From an uncultured Bacteroidales bacterium (GTDB taxonomy: Bacteria; Bacteroidota; Bacteroidia; Bacteroidales; Paludibacteraceae), in the NCBI GenBank assembly GCA_934728255.1, contig CAKVEC010000004.1:170312-234311 (forward strand): a stretch of 64,000 nt of DNA. The letters run 5' to 3'. Of this stretch, positions 1-7,301 are shown piece after piece. Under the pieces are notes generated by a model. That model was not told the DNA's origin and did not search any database. It worked only from the letters and a program-made list of their open reading frames with translations. Positions within the stretch are counted from its first letter, which is position 1. Each line of letters begins with the position of its first letter. The position numbers and the translations under genes were made by a program.

Positions 1-1
1 A

Positions 2-184
2 ATGGCTGCTATCGGCGACTATGCTATTTCTGAAGGCTACACATTCGGGGATTTGTATCACGTGCTTAATGCGGATATTCATTCATTAGATGCTCTTCGA
101 GATGGTATGGTGCGTTTAGGATTGGATGAAAAGACAATTGATTGTATTATTGAAGAAAGAAAAGGTTGGGAGGTAGCAGAATGA
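2..184 (+). CDS. C-terminal part of an unrecognised protein (partial at window edge)
   Basis: The frame is open from the left edge and stops with TGA at 182-184. The ATG at position 2 may be internal, so the true start may lie outside the window. The 60 visible residues are hydrophilic, rich in Asp, Glu and Leu, with no membrane segment or motif that I recognise. The stop overlaps the ATG of the next lipoprotein gene (ATGA at 181-184), which implies translational coupling and a shared transcript. The last codons and the start region of the next gene closely match the sequence at 728-763, so the junction was copied in the duplication described below. Function unknown. Confidence 0.55.
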   Translation: MAAIGDYAISEGYTFGDLYHVLNADIHSLDALRDGMVRLGLDEKTIDCIIEERKGWEVAE

Positions 185-750
185 AAAAGAGTATTATAGT
201 AGGACTATTATGCACCGTTATATTATTCGGTTTTACCGGTTGTTTTCATTGGTTTGAGCGTGCGGCAACGTATCAGGAAAAATATGTATTTGTTGCCGAT
301 ACAACTATCAAGATAGAAGACAGCATTCAACTCCAACTAAAAGGAAACATGGAAAATTTAAGACTATATGGGGATCGGTATTTAAGCACAGAAGAGAAGG
401 CGGCATTTTTCACAAATACTCATACATTATCTTTTTATATTGCATACGATTCTATCGTAGGACTAAGGGAAAATAAAAAGATGGCTGACAGATACAGAAC
501 AGAGTTTCGCTATTTTGATGAACTTATGGCGCGTTTTGATACAATAATGCTATGTCAAAAGACGGATACTATCGTTATGTGGACACCGATAAGTGATAAA
601 TACAAGAATCCTTTCCTTCAGAGCAACTGGAAATTAGATAAGAACTATACAGATGATCTCTCTCCCGGCAATATGCGAGGTTTTGCTTATTACATAAGGA
701 AGAGCGACATTGAGAAATTACGAATAAAGAAAGAAAAGGTTTGGAGGTAG
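181..750 (+). CDS. Small hypothetical lipoprotein, first of a tandem pair
   Basis: A 189-residue protein starting MKKSIIVGLL, with a hydrophobic stretch and lipobox ending FTGC at about residue 22, so it should be lipid-anchored in the cell envelope. I chose the ATG at 181 rather than 166 because it gives a normal lipoprotein signal peptide directly after GGAGGTAG. The mature part is soluble-looking, with a central FRYFDELMARFD segment shared with the downstream broken copy. No known domain is recognised. It overlaps the preceding frame by 4 bp and is followed after 4 bp by the second copy. Confidence 0.75.
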   Translation: MKKSIIVGLLCTVILFGFTGCFHWFERAATYQEKYVFVADTTIKIEDSIQLQLKGNMENLRLYGDRYLSTEEKAAFFTNTHTLSFYIAYDSIVGLRENKKMADRYRTEFRYFDELMARFDTIMLCQKTDTIVMWTPISDKYKNPFLQSNWKLDKNYTDDLSPGNMRGFAYYIRKSDIEKLRIKKEKVWR

Positions 751-754
751 CAAA

Positions 755-1335
755 ATGAAAAAGAAGATTATATATAGACTATTTTATATTCTTATATTCT
801 TTTGGGGGTATTGGCTGTAGTATAAATTGGTTTAATTATCCATATTATAACGAAAGATATGTATTTATTGCAGATTCCACACTGGAGGTAGAGGATAGCA
901 TTTATTTGGAATTGAAAGGAAATGTAAAAGATCTAAGTTTAATAACAGAAGATACAAGCGTACATTTTTTAGACTCTACTACATTAATTATTCATTTAGT
1001 TCCAAATTCTACAATTGATCACATCGGGAGAGATGGATATTATCGTTGGGGGGACGGATTCAAAATGAGCCAAAAACTATCTCAGGATTACAGGACTGAA
1101 TTTCGCTATTTTGATGATACAATGAGGCATTTTGATAGTGTCATCCTATTTCAAAAGAACGACACATTAGCCGTTTGGACACCCACAGGTGAAGATTACA
1201 AGAATATGTTCAGTATATGCAATGGGAAGGAAATATGACGAATATCGCAATGCGAGTTTCCATGCCAACACGCGCACATTTGCCTATTATTTTAGCCGCT
1301 CCGATTTAGAGGAATTACGCGCCATAAAAGAATAA
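755..1335 (+). pseudogene. Frameshifted tandem copy of the upstream lipoprotein
   Basis: The ATG at 755 opens a signal peptide like that of the upstream gene but runs into TAG at 818-820. Moving to the +1 frame around the T4G5 tract (800-808) restores a lipobox (GGIGC) and a stretch homologous to the neighbour: YVFIADS against YVFVADT, FRYFDDTMRHFD against FRYFDELMARFD. That frame ends at 1238. A second shift near 1205-1230 restores homology to the neighbour's C-terminus (FAYYFSRSDLEEL against FAYYIRKSDIEKL) and ends at TAA 1333-1335. Two shifts suggest a real pseudogene. A sequencing error at the first homopolymer or a contingency tract cannot be excluded. Confidence 0.75.
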
Positions 1336-1352
1336 TAGAATAGTTTGCATAG

Positions 1353-1402
1353 AGACGGAGGTCGCCTACTTAATTAGCATAGGGGATCTCCGTCTGTATT
1401 TT
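1353..1402 (+). terminator. Rho-independent terminator after the lipoprotein pair
   Basis: AGACGGAG at 1353-1360 pairs with CTCCGTCT at 1388-1395. A T-rich run follows on the plus strand at 1397-1404. It separates the lipoprotein pair from the convergent sufB gene. Confidence 0.6.
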
Positions 1403-1415
1403 TTATGCTCTTATT

Positions 1416-2849
1416 TTATCCCACCGTGCCTTCGAGCGACACTTGCAGCAGTTTCTGCGCCTCGACGGCGAACTCCATCGGCAGTTTGTCCATCACCTCT
1501 TTGGCGTAGCCGTTGATAATCAGTCCTACCGCGTCTTCCAAACCAATACCGCGCTGCTGGCAGTAGAAGAGTTGGTTCTCGTTGATTTTGCTGGTAGTTG
1601 CCTCGTGTTCCACGGTGGCAGTCGGGTTGCTGATCTGCATATCGGGGAACGTGTGCGCCCCGCATTTGTCGCCCAGCAGCAGACTGTCGCACTGGCTGTA
1701 GTTGCGGGCATTGTCCGCCTTGCTTGCCACCTTGACGAGTCCTCGGTAGGAGTTTTGGCTGTGCCCTGCGCTGATACCCTTGCTGATAATCCGCGAGCGG
1801 GTATTCTTACCGAGGTGAATCATCTTCGTTCCCGTGTCCGCCTGCTGGTAGTTGTTGGTTACGGCTACCGAATAGAACTCGGCAGACGAATTGTCGCCCC
1901 GCAGAATACAACTCGGATATTTCCACGTAATAGCCGAACCGGTCTCCACCTGCGTCCAACTCAGCCGCGCATTCTCGTATGTGATACCGCGTTTGGTTAC
2001 GAAATTATAGATACCGCCCTTGCCGTCCTTGTCGCCCGGGTACCAGTTCTGCACGGTAGAGTATTTCACCTCCGCATCTTTGCGCACCACAATCTCCACA
2101 ATAGCGGCATGGAGTTGGTTCTCATCCCGCATTGGCGCAGTACAGCCCTCCAAATAACTAAGGTACGCCCCCTCGTCGGCAATGAGCAACGTACGCTCAA
2201 ACTGCCCCGTATTGCCCGCATTGATACGGAAATACGTACTCAGTTCCATCGGGCAGCGCACGCCCTTGGGGATATACACAAACGACCCATCGGAGAAGAC
2301 CGCCGAATTGAGTGCCGCATAGAAATTGTCACTGTACGGCACCACGCTGCCGAGATATTCTTTGACGAGGTCTTCGTGCTCGCGCACCGCCTCAGAAATA
2401 GAACAGAAGATAATGCCTTTCTCCGCCAGCGTATCGCGGAACGTGGTTTTCACCGAGACAGAGTCCATCACGGCGTCCACCGCCATATTGCCTGCCAGTG
2501 CCGCACGTTCCTCCAGGGGGATACCCAGTTTGTCAAAGGTTTTCATTACCTCGGGGTCAATCTCCTTTTTATCCTCGGAGTGCGCTTTGGGCGCAGCGTA
2601 GTATGAGATAGCCTGAAAATCTATCTCGGGTATATCCAAGTGCGCCCACGTAGGCACCTCCATCGTGAGCCATTTGCGATAGGCTTTCAGGCGGAACTCC
2701 AGCAGCCATTCGGGTTCACCTTTCTTCTTAGAGATGGTGCGAATAACGTCCTCGTTCAGCCCACGCGACAGCACATCGGTTTCCACATCGGTGGTAAAGC
2801 CGTATTTGTACTCCTGCCGGGTAATATCTTCTATAATCTCATTTTCCAT
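1416..2849 (-). CDS. sufB: Fe-S cluster assembly scaffold SufB
   Basis: A 477-residue cytoplasmic protein that matches SufB throughout, including the segments VPTWAHLDIPEIDF, YIPKGVRCPMELSTYFRINA, EGCTAPMRDENQLHAA and, near the end, INENQLFYCQQRGI. SufB forms the SufBC2D scaffold on which Fe-S clusters are built, with sulfur delivered by SufS. The length is normal for the family. In most Bacteroidota sufB is followed by sufC, sufD and sufS; here the gene downstream is convergent and unrelated, and the tRNAs lie upstream with a terminator between. sufB is therefore a single-gene unit in this window. Confidence 0.95.
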   Translation of the reverse strand: MENEIIEDITRQEYKYGFTTDVETDVLSRGLNEDVIRTISKKKGEPEWLLEFRLKAYRKWLTMEVPTWAHLDIPEIDFQAISYYAAPKAHSEDKKEIDPEVMKTFDKLGIPLEERAALAGNMAVDAVMDSVSVKTTFRDTLAEKGIIFCSISEAVREHEDLVKEYLGSVVPYSDNFYAALNSAVFSDGSFVYIPKGVRCPMELSTYFRINAGNTGQFERTLLIADEGAYLSYLEGCTAPMRDENQLHAAIVEIVVRKDAEVKYSTVQNWYPGDKDGKGGIYNFVTKRGITYENARLSWTQVETGSAITWKYPSCILRGDNSSAEFYSVAVTNNYQQADTGTKMIHLGKNTRSRIISKGISAGHSQNSYRGLVKVASKADNARNYSQCDSLLLGDKCGAHTFPDMQISNPTATVEHEATTSKINENQLFYCQQRGIGLEDAVGLIINGYAKEVMDKLPMEFAVEAQKLLQVSLEGTVG

Positions 2850-2856
2850 TGTTATC

Positions 2857-2901
2857 CTAGTTATTCTAGTTTATCTAGATTTTCTAGTATTTCTAGTTCC
2901 T
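2857..2901. repeat. Five tandem 9-bp units (CTAGTTATT type)
   Basis: Five consecutive 9-mers each begin CTAG (starts at 2857, 2866, 2875, 2884, 2893) with an AT-rich remainder that varies. The repeat fills the space just upstream of the sufB start. It is one of several 9-bp-period tracts in this window; compare 16137-16181. Confidence 0.8.
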
Positions 2902-2904
2902 AAA

Positions 2905-2936
2905 ACAAAAAAGCACCGCCAAAACTGACGGTGCTT
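2905..2936 (-). terminator. Terminator of the tRNA-Phe/tRNA-Cys unit
   Basis: On the minus strand AAGCACCG and CGGTGCTT form an 8-bp stem (2911-2936) followed by TTTTTTG. It lies immediately after tRNA-Cys and before sufB. Confidence 0.8.
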
Positions 2937-2940
2937 GTGG

Positions 2941-3011
2941 AGGTCGGTAGCAGATTCGAACCGCTGTCCCCGGTTTTGCAGACCGGTCCCTAACCACTCG
3001 GGCAACCGACC
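2941..3011 (-). tRNA. tRNA-Cys (anticodon GCA)
   Basis: Read on the minus strand, the acceptor stem GGTCGGT/ACCGACC, anticodon stem CCGGT/ACCGG and loop CTGCAAA give anticodon GCA. The T arm contains GGTTCGAATC. The discriminator base is U, as expected for Cys. CCA is not encoded. It lies 19 bp downstream of tRNA-Phe in the same transcript. Confidence 0.95.
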
Positions 3012-3030
3012 ATTAACACTACTTCTATTG

Positions 3031-3103
3031 TGGTACCTCTTGGAGTTGAACCAAGGACACATGGATTTTCAGTCCATTGCTCTACCACCTGAGCTAAGGT
3101 ACC
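3031..3103 (-). tRNA. tRNA-Phe (anticodon GAA)
   Basis: On the minus strand the acceptor stem GGTACCT/AGGTACC, the anticodon stem ATGGA/TCCAT and loop CTGAAAA give anticodon GAA. The T loop contains GGTTCAACTC. The tRNA is 73 nt without encoded CCA. Confidence 0.95.
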
Positions 3104-3161
3104 TTGCGCTTTTCTTATATCTCTGCCCGCATTGGTTGGGCTTATCGGCGAAAAGCGAGTG

Positions 3162-3193
3162 CAAAAGTACTGCTTTTTTTTGACATAGCCAAA
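3162..3193 (-). promoter_or_regulatory. Bacteroidota-type promoter of the tRNA-Phe/tRNA-Cys unit
   Basis: On the minus strand the -33 TTTG (3190-3193) and -7 TACTTTTG (3162-3169) are 20 bp apart, with an A8 run and GCAG directly before the -7 box. The start point would be about 50 bp upstream of tRNA-Phe. Confidence 0.8.
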
Positions 3194-3232
3194 TCTTTCA
3201 GCACTTTTTTTGTCTTTCAGTGCATTTTTATG

Positions 3233-6022
3233 CTAAAAGAGGCTCAATTGGTCGTCTTCTGATGGTTCTTTATGCGCTGATGTATCTTCAGGTTGCTCAT
3301 TGGTTATAGTAAACGGCACACCTTCGACCTCGGTGGTAGCAGTGGCGCTGCCGCCGGCTTGCTCTGTTGATTCGTCTTCGGTCGGTGTTTCTTCTACGGG
3401 TTCGGGCGTAATATCCTCTATCTTTGCCACCTCCAGTGTGGTCAGGCGTTTGCCTTTAGCCTTTGGGGATTTGGCATCTATAAAGTCAGCCATCACCACA
3501 TCCATCGGTTCGCGTGTGTCGTCGGCAAACAGCACTTGGAACGTGGCTTCCTCGCGGTCGGAGAGCAGGATGATACGTGAATCTCGATTGTCGCCGATCA
3601 TACTCTGCGGCTTAAAATTGGCATCGTCCGCCAGCGAGAAACGCTTGGCGTAGTAGAACTTCTGGTCGGCGTTCCAGAGAGCCAGCGACCATATCTTGTC
3701 GGGGTCGAACTTCTCGATACGCAGGATATTCCGGTCGAAATGCGCCGTGAGGTCAAACGTGGTCAGATAGTACTCACCCGCCGTAGTGATTACCAAGATA
3801 CGGTCTTCGTCCCAGAACTCGCCGAGATAATCGCCCTGCGCATCGTAGTTGATACGCAGCACATCGGGGTCGAACCACACCTGGCGCCCGCCGAGGGTGG
3901 AATGCCCTTTCTGCTTGAGCGTAATGGATTTCACCTCGTATTTGGTCAGCACATTGCCCCGTGCCGAGCGGCTTTTTACCGCTAGTTCACTCAGGTCTTT
4001 GCACACCTCCATCTTCTTGAGGTGCAGCGCGGGTTTGAGCGCGACACGTATGACCTCCGCCTCGCCGTTGGGGTTGGCTGTGAAATAGATGACTTTCGAA
4101 CCCGGTTTGCCCTGCGTGAGGTCGTACTCTTTGTCGCGCGAAACGCCCATTACGTTAAAGCGTTTCATATAGTAGATACCGCCCTTGCCATCGCGATAGA
4201 CCACATTATAGACCGTGCGGTCGTCGTTCTTCTTAAAAATAGCAATATGCAGAATATCCGTGCCGATAAAGAGTTTCTCCGCCACACGCATAATCTTGTA
4301 TTTGCCGTCCTTGTGGAAGACAATCACATCGTCGATGTCCGAGCAGTTGCAAAGGAACTCGTCCTTCTTCAGCCCCGTGCCGATAAAACCCTCTTCGCGG
4401 TTGATGTAGAGTTTTTCGTTTGCCTCCACCACGGTCTTCACGTTGATATTCGCAAAATTGCGCACCTCGGTACGGCGCGGATAGTTGGCTCCATATTTCT
4501 GTTTGAGCGACTCGAACCACGCGATGGTATAGTCGGTCAGGTGGTTCAGATTTTTGACAGTCTCTTTGATTTTCCGATCGAGGTCACGCATCAGTTCGTC
4601 GGCTTTCTTCGAGTCGAACTTGGTAATGCGGATCATTCGTATATCAAAGAGTTTCTCTATATCTTCGGTCTTTACCTCACGAATCAACTGCGGTTTCCAC
4701 GGCGTCAGTGCCTTGTCCACGAAAGCAATCAGTTTCTCCTTATTGGGAGCCGTCTCGTAGCCAGACTCCTTATATATGCGGTTCTCGATAAAGATTTTTT
4801 CCAATGAGGTATAGAAATAGCGTTCTTCGAGTTCGGCTTTCTCTATCTCCAACTCCCATTTGAGCAGTGACTTGGTATTCTCCGTTGATAGGCGCAGCAA
4901 GTTGCTCACATTGGTAAAAATCGGCTTTTTGTTCTCTATCACGCAGCAGTTGGGAGATACATTGACCTCACAATCGGTAAACGCATAGAGCGCATCAATC
5001 GCCTTGTCCGACGAACTGCCCGGTGCCAACTGCACGACGATACGCGCACTCTCGGCGGTAAAATCGTCGACCTTGCGCACCTTGATTTTGCCTTTCTGGT
5101 TCGCACGCAAGATGGTTTCAATAATCTTCGACGTGGTCGTACCGAAAGGTATCTCTGTAATAATCAGTGTCTTATTGTCGTCCGCCTTTTGTATTTTGGC
5201 GCGTATCTTGATCACACCGCCGCGCTCACCGTCGTTGTAGCGGCTCACATCAATCTCACCGCCCGTCGGGAAATCAGGGTATAGTTGGAAATCCTCTCCC
5301 CGCAAGTACGACAACGAGGCATCGCATAGTTCGCAGAAGTTGTGTGGCAAAATCTTCGAGTTCAGACCAACAGCAATGCCCTCCACGCCCTGTGCTAACA
5401 GGAGCGGGAACTTAATAGGCAAGTGTACAGGCTCTTTCTTGCGCCCATCGTAGGACAGCATCCAATGCGTGGTCTTGGGGTTGAACACCGCCTCGAGAGC
5501 GAACTTACTCAGTCGTGCTTCAATATATCGCGGAGCCGCAGCACCGTCGCCCGTCAGGATATTTCCCCAGTTTCCCTGGCAGTCAATCAGCAGATCTTTC
5601 TGCCCGAGTTGCACCAGCGCATCACCGATACTGGCATCACCGTGTGGGTGGTACTGCATCGTCTGCCCGACAATGTTTGCCACCTTGTTCATCTTGCCGT
5701 CGTCCACACACTTCATAGCATGCAAAATACGGCGTTGCACGGGTTTCAGTCCGTCCTCGATAGCAGGCACGGCACGTTCCAAAATCACATACGAAGCATA
5801 GTCCAGGAACCAATCCTGATACATCCCCGTCAAGTGGTACTTGATAGCATCATTGAAAGACTCCGGTTTGTAGGTAGAATGAGCCTGCGGAGCGGCTGCT
5901 GCCTCTTCGCCGTCTGCCTGTGTATTCTCGCCTATTGCCTCTTCCGGTTCTTCTCCATGCGGTTTCCCTGTTTCTTCCCCGAGGTTAGCGTTGTCTTTCT
6001 CCTCCAATTCGTCGTCTTTCAT
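3233..6022 (-). CDS. parC: DNA topoisomerase IV subunit A (GyrA/ParC family)
   Basis: A 929-residue type IIA topoisomerase A subunit. After an acidic, low-complexity N-terminal extension of about 50 residues comes the winged-helix breakage-reunion domain, with GLKPVQRRILHAM (about 91-103) and QYHPHGDASIGDALV (about 123-137). The DNA-attacking tyrosine is Tyr166 in APRYIEAR. A coiled-coil arm follows and then a C-terminal beta-propeller-like region. The last 80 residues are acidic and Glu/Thr-rich. Together with a ParE subunit outside the window it would decatenate daughter chromosomes. ParC rather than GyrA is chosen because the gene resembles the divergent Bacteroidota topoisomerase IV A subunit and lacks a clear GyrA box. 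Confidence 0.9.
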   Translation of the reverse strand: MKDDELEEKDNANLGEETGKPHGEEPEEAIGENTQADGEEAAAAPQAHSTYKPESFNDAIKYHLTGMYQDWFLDYASYVILERAVPAIEDGLKPVQRRILHAMKCVDDGKMNKVANIVGQTMQYHPHGDASIGDALVQLGQKDLLIDCQGNWGNILTGDGAAAPRYIEARLSKFALEAVFNPKTTHWMLSYDGRKKEPVHLPIKFPLLLAQGVEGIAVGLNSKILPHNFCELCDASLSYLRGEDFQLYPDFPTGGEIDVSRYNDGERGGVIKIRAKIQKADDNKTLIITEIPFGTTTSKIIETILRANQKGKIKVRKVDDFTAESARIVVQLAPGSSSDKAIDALYAFTDCEVNVSPNCCVIENKKPIFTNVSNLLRLSTENTKSLLKWELEIEKAELEERYFYTSLEKIFIENRIYKESGYETAPNKEKLIAFVDKALTPWKPQLIREVKTEDIEKLFDIRMIRITKFDSKKADELMRDLDRKIKETVKNLNHLTDYTIAWFESLKQKYGANYPRRTEVRNFANINVKTVVEANEKLYINREEGFIGTGLKKDEFLCNCSDIDDVIVFHKDGKYKIMRVAEKLFIGTDILHIAIFKKNDDRTVYNVVYRDGKGGIYYMKRFNVMGVSRDKEYDLTQGKPGSKVIYFTANPNGEAEVIRVALKPALHLKKMEVCKDLSELAVKSRSARGNVLTKYEVKSITLKQKGHSTLGGRQVWFDPDVLRINYDAQGDYLGEFWDEDRILVITTAGEYYLTTFDLTAHFDRNILRIEKFDPDKIWSLALWNADQKFYYAKRFSLADDANFKPQSMIGDNRDSRIILLSDREEATFQVLFADDTREPMDVVMADFIDAKSPKAKGKRLTTLEVAKIEDITPEPVEETPTEDESTEQAGGSATATTEVEGVPFTITNEQPEDTSAHKEPSEDDQLSLF

Positions 6023-6083
6023 ATCGTTGTGCCTTTCGCGTTGTTGTCTGTATCACACTATGTGCATTATATATACGATAAAC

Positions 6084-6149
6084 CCTATCCTCGGTGGTTA
6101 GTCTGAGGATAGGCTGTATCTATGTACCTGCAATCTGTATATTGCAGGT
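6084..6149. repeat. Two adjacent hairpins between parC and a small membrane protein gene
   Basis: The first inverted repeat is CCTATCCTC (6084-6092) with GAGGATAGG (6105-6113). The second is ACCTGCAAT (6126-6134) with ATTGCAGGT (6141-6149). Both stems are perfect 9-bp pairs. Neither is followed by a long T-run. They sit 10 to 75 bp after the stop of the 55-residue gene (minus strand), so they may end that transcript or protect its 3' end. Confidence 0.6.
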
Positions 6150-6158
6150 CGGTAATCA

Positions 6159-6326
6159 TCAGTCTATGCGTTTATTCAGAATGATATAGGTCAGAATACC
6201 CACAACCTCAAAAGCCAAACCGCAAACGAGCAGCCAGTTTTGTTGTACGGCAAACTGATATACCACAAAGAAAACCACGCCAATCAACAGCAGGATGACG
6301 CCTAAGTATTTGAGAAATGCTTTCAT
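6159..6326 (-). CDS. Small two-helix membrane protein (55 residues)
   Basis: An open frame from ATG 6324-6326 to TGA 6159-6161 encodes 55 residues beginning MKAFLKYLGVILLLIGVV. Two hydrophobic segments (about 6-24 and 31-48) are separated by a short polar turn, and a basic tail NKRID ends the protein. A strong promoter with near-ideal spacing lies 26 bp upstream, which supports it as a real gene. It probably sits in the inner membrane. No function can be assigned. Confidence 0.7.
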   Translation of the reverse strand: MKAFLKYLGVILLLIGVVFFVVYQFAVQQNWLLVCGLAFEVVGILTYIILNKRID

Positions 6327-6351
6327 GTTGTTATATTCAAATAATTGTCTG

Positions 6352-6383
6352 CAAAGTTACTGCTTTTTTTTCGAAATCGCAAA
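6352..6383 (-). promoter_or_regulatory. Promoter of the 55-residue membrane protein
   Basis: On the minus strand TTTG (6380-6383), a 20-bp spacer with an A8 run ending GCAG, then TAACTTTG (6352-6359). This is the same architecture as the tRNA and OmpA promoters in the window. Confidence 0.75.
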
Positions 6384-6406
6384 CCTGCCCCGTTTTTTGT
6401 CCGAAA

Positions 6407-7231
6407 TCATCCTCTCTCTTGCAGGGTCAGCACTATTTTGCCCACATTGATTCCGCTTTTGCCCATCTGCACCACAGGCACCTCTATGCCGTCCAAATTA
6501 CGGATACGCAGGTTGTCATACACCCTATGCGTATGCCCGCCGATTATCACATCTATATCACGTGTCTCTGCCGCCATCTCTACATCGCAATAATCCTGCT
6601 CCGTAGCCGGATAGGTGCCGAGATGGCTCAGACAAACCACCACATCGCATTTTTCCTCGTTGCGCAACATCGTTGCCACCTCTTGCGCAATCGGGTACGG
6701 AGGATTATACACAATCGGCTCAAAGTTCTTGTCCGCAATCAGTCCTTTCGGCTGCACGCCAAGACCGAAAATACCTATCTTCAGTCCGCCTTTATATACA
6801 ATCGTATAAGGCTTTACCACACCTTCCAACGGTGTGTCCTGTACATCATAGTTGGCACAAACAATCGGGAAATCCGCCCGTTTGAGCATCATTGCCAGCG
6901 TATCCAAACCATAGTCGAACTCATGGTTACCGAGCGTGGCAGCATCATAGCCCATTCGGTTGAGAGCATCGATCTCAATGCGTCCATGATAGAAATTGAA
7001 ATAGGGCGTTCCCTGACAGAAATCACCGGCATCTACCAGTAGCAAGTTTGGGTCTTGTTTCCGTTCTTCGGCTATCAATCCCATACGGCGTGCATATCCG
7101 CCTCGCCCATCGGCTTTGGGTTCAACCTGCGAATGGGTATCATTGGTGTGAAAAATAGTCAGCGTCGTTGCCTTTTCGGTGCATCCAACCAGTAGGCACA
7201 ATGAAAACAATAGCGGTAAAATCTTTTGCAT
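6407..7231 (-). CDS. Metallophosphatase lipoprotein, 5'-nucleotidase N-terminal-domain type
   Basis: A 274-residue protein with lipobox LLVGC (Cys about 17). The calcineurin-like dimetal phosphoesterase motifs are all present: FHTNDTHSQ, DAGDFCQG, TLGNHEFDYG, CLSHLG and GGHTHR. This is the catalytic N-terminal domain of the UshA/5'-nucleotidase family. The usual C-terminal nucleotide-binding domain is absent: the protein ends soon after the GHTH motif and neither neighbour supplies it. In the family, full enzymes dephosphorylate nucleotides in the periplasm; here the substrate is open. It follows mutL by 70 bp and may share its transcript. Confidence 0.85.
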   Translation of the reverse strand: MQKILPLLFSLCLLVGCTEKATTLTIFHTNDTHSQVEPKADGRGGYARRMGLIAEERKQDPNLLLVDAGDFCQGTPYFNFYHGRIEIDALNRMGYDAATLGNHEFDYGLDTLAMMLKRADFPIVCANYDVQDTPLEGVVKPYTIVYKGGLKIGIFGLGVQPKGLIADKNFEPIVYNPPYPIAQEVATMLRNEEKCDVVVCLSHLGTYPATEQDYCDVEMAAETRDIDVIIGGHTHRVYDNLRIRNLDGIEVPVVQMGKSGINVGKIVLTLQERG

Positions 7232-7301
7232 AACTCTGTATTTTATGGTATTATTTTTTCCTTATTTCTTTCTCTTGCCCGCATAGCGGCATAGGACACG
7301 T

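Noticed and set aside
1443..2606. 387-residue plus-strand open frame antisense to sufB
   Set aside because: It lies wholly inside sufB on the other strand; composition is His/Arg/Val-rich as expected from GC-rich antisense codons, and it has no recognisable motif or promoter.
2871..3062. Small open frame over tRNA-Cys and tRNA-Phe
   Set aside because: It consists mainly of tRNA genes and their terminator.
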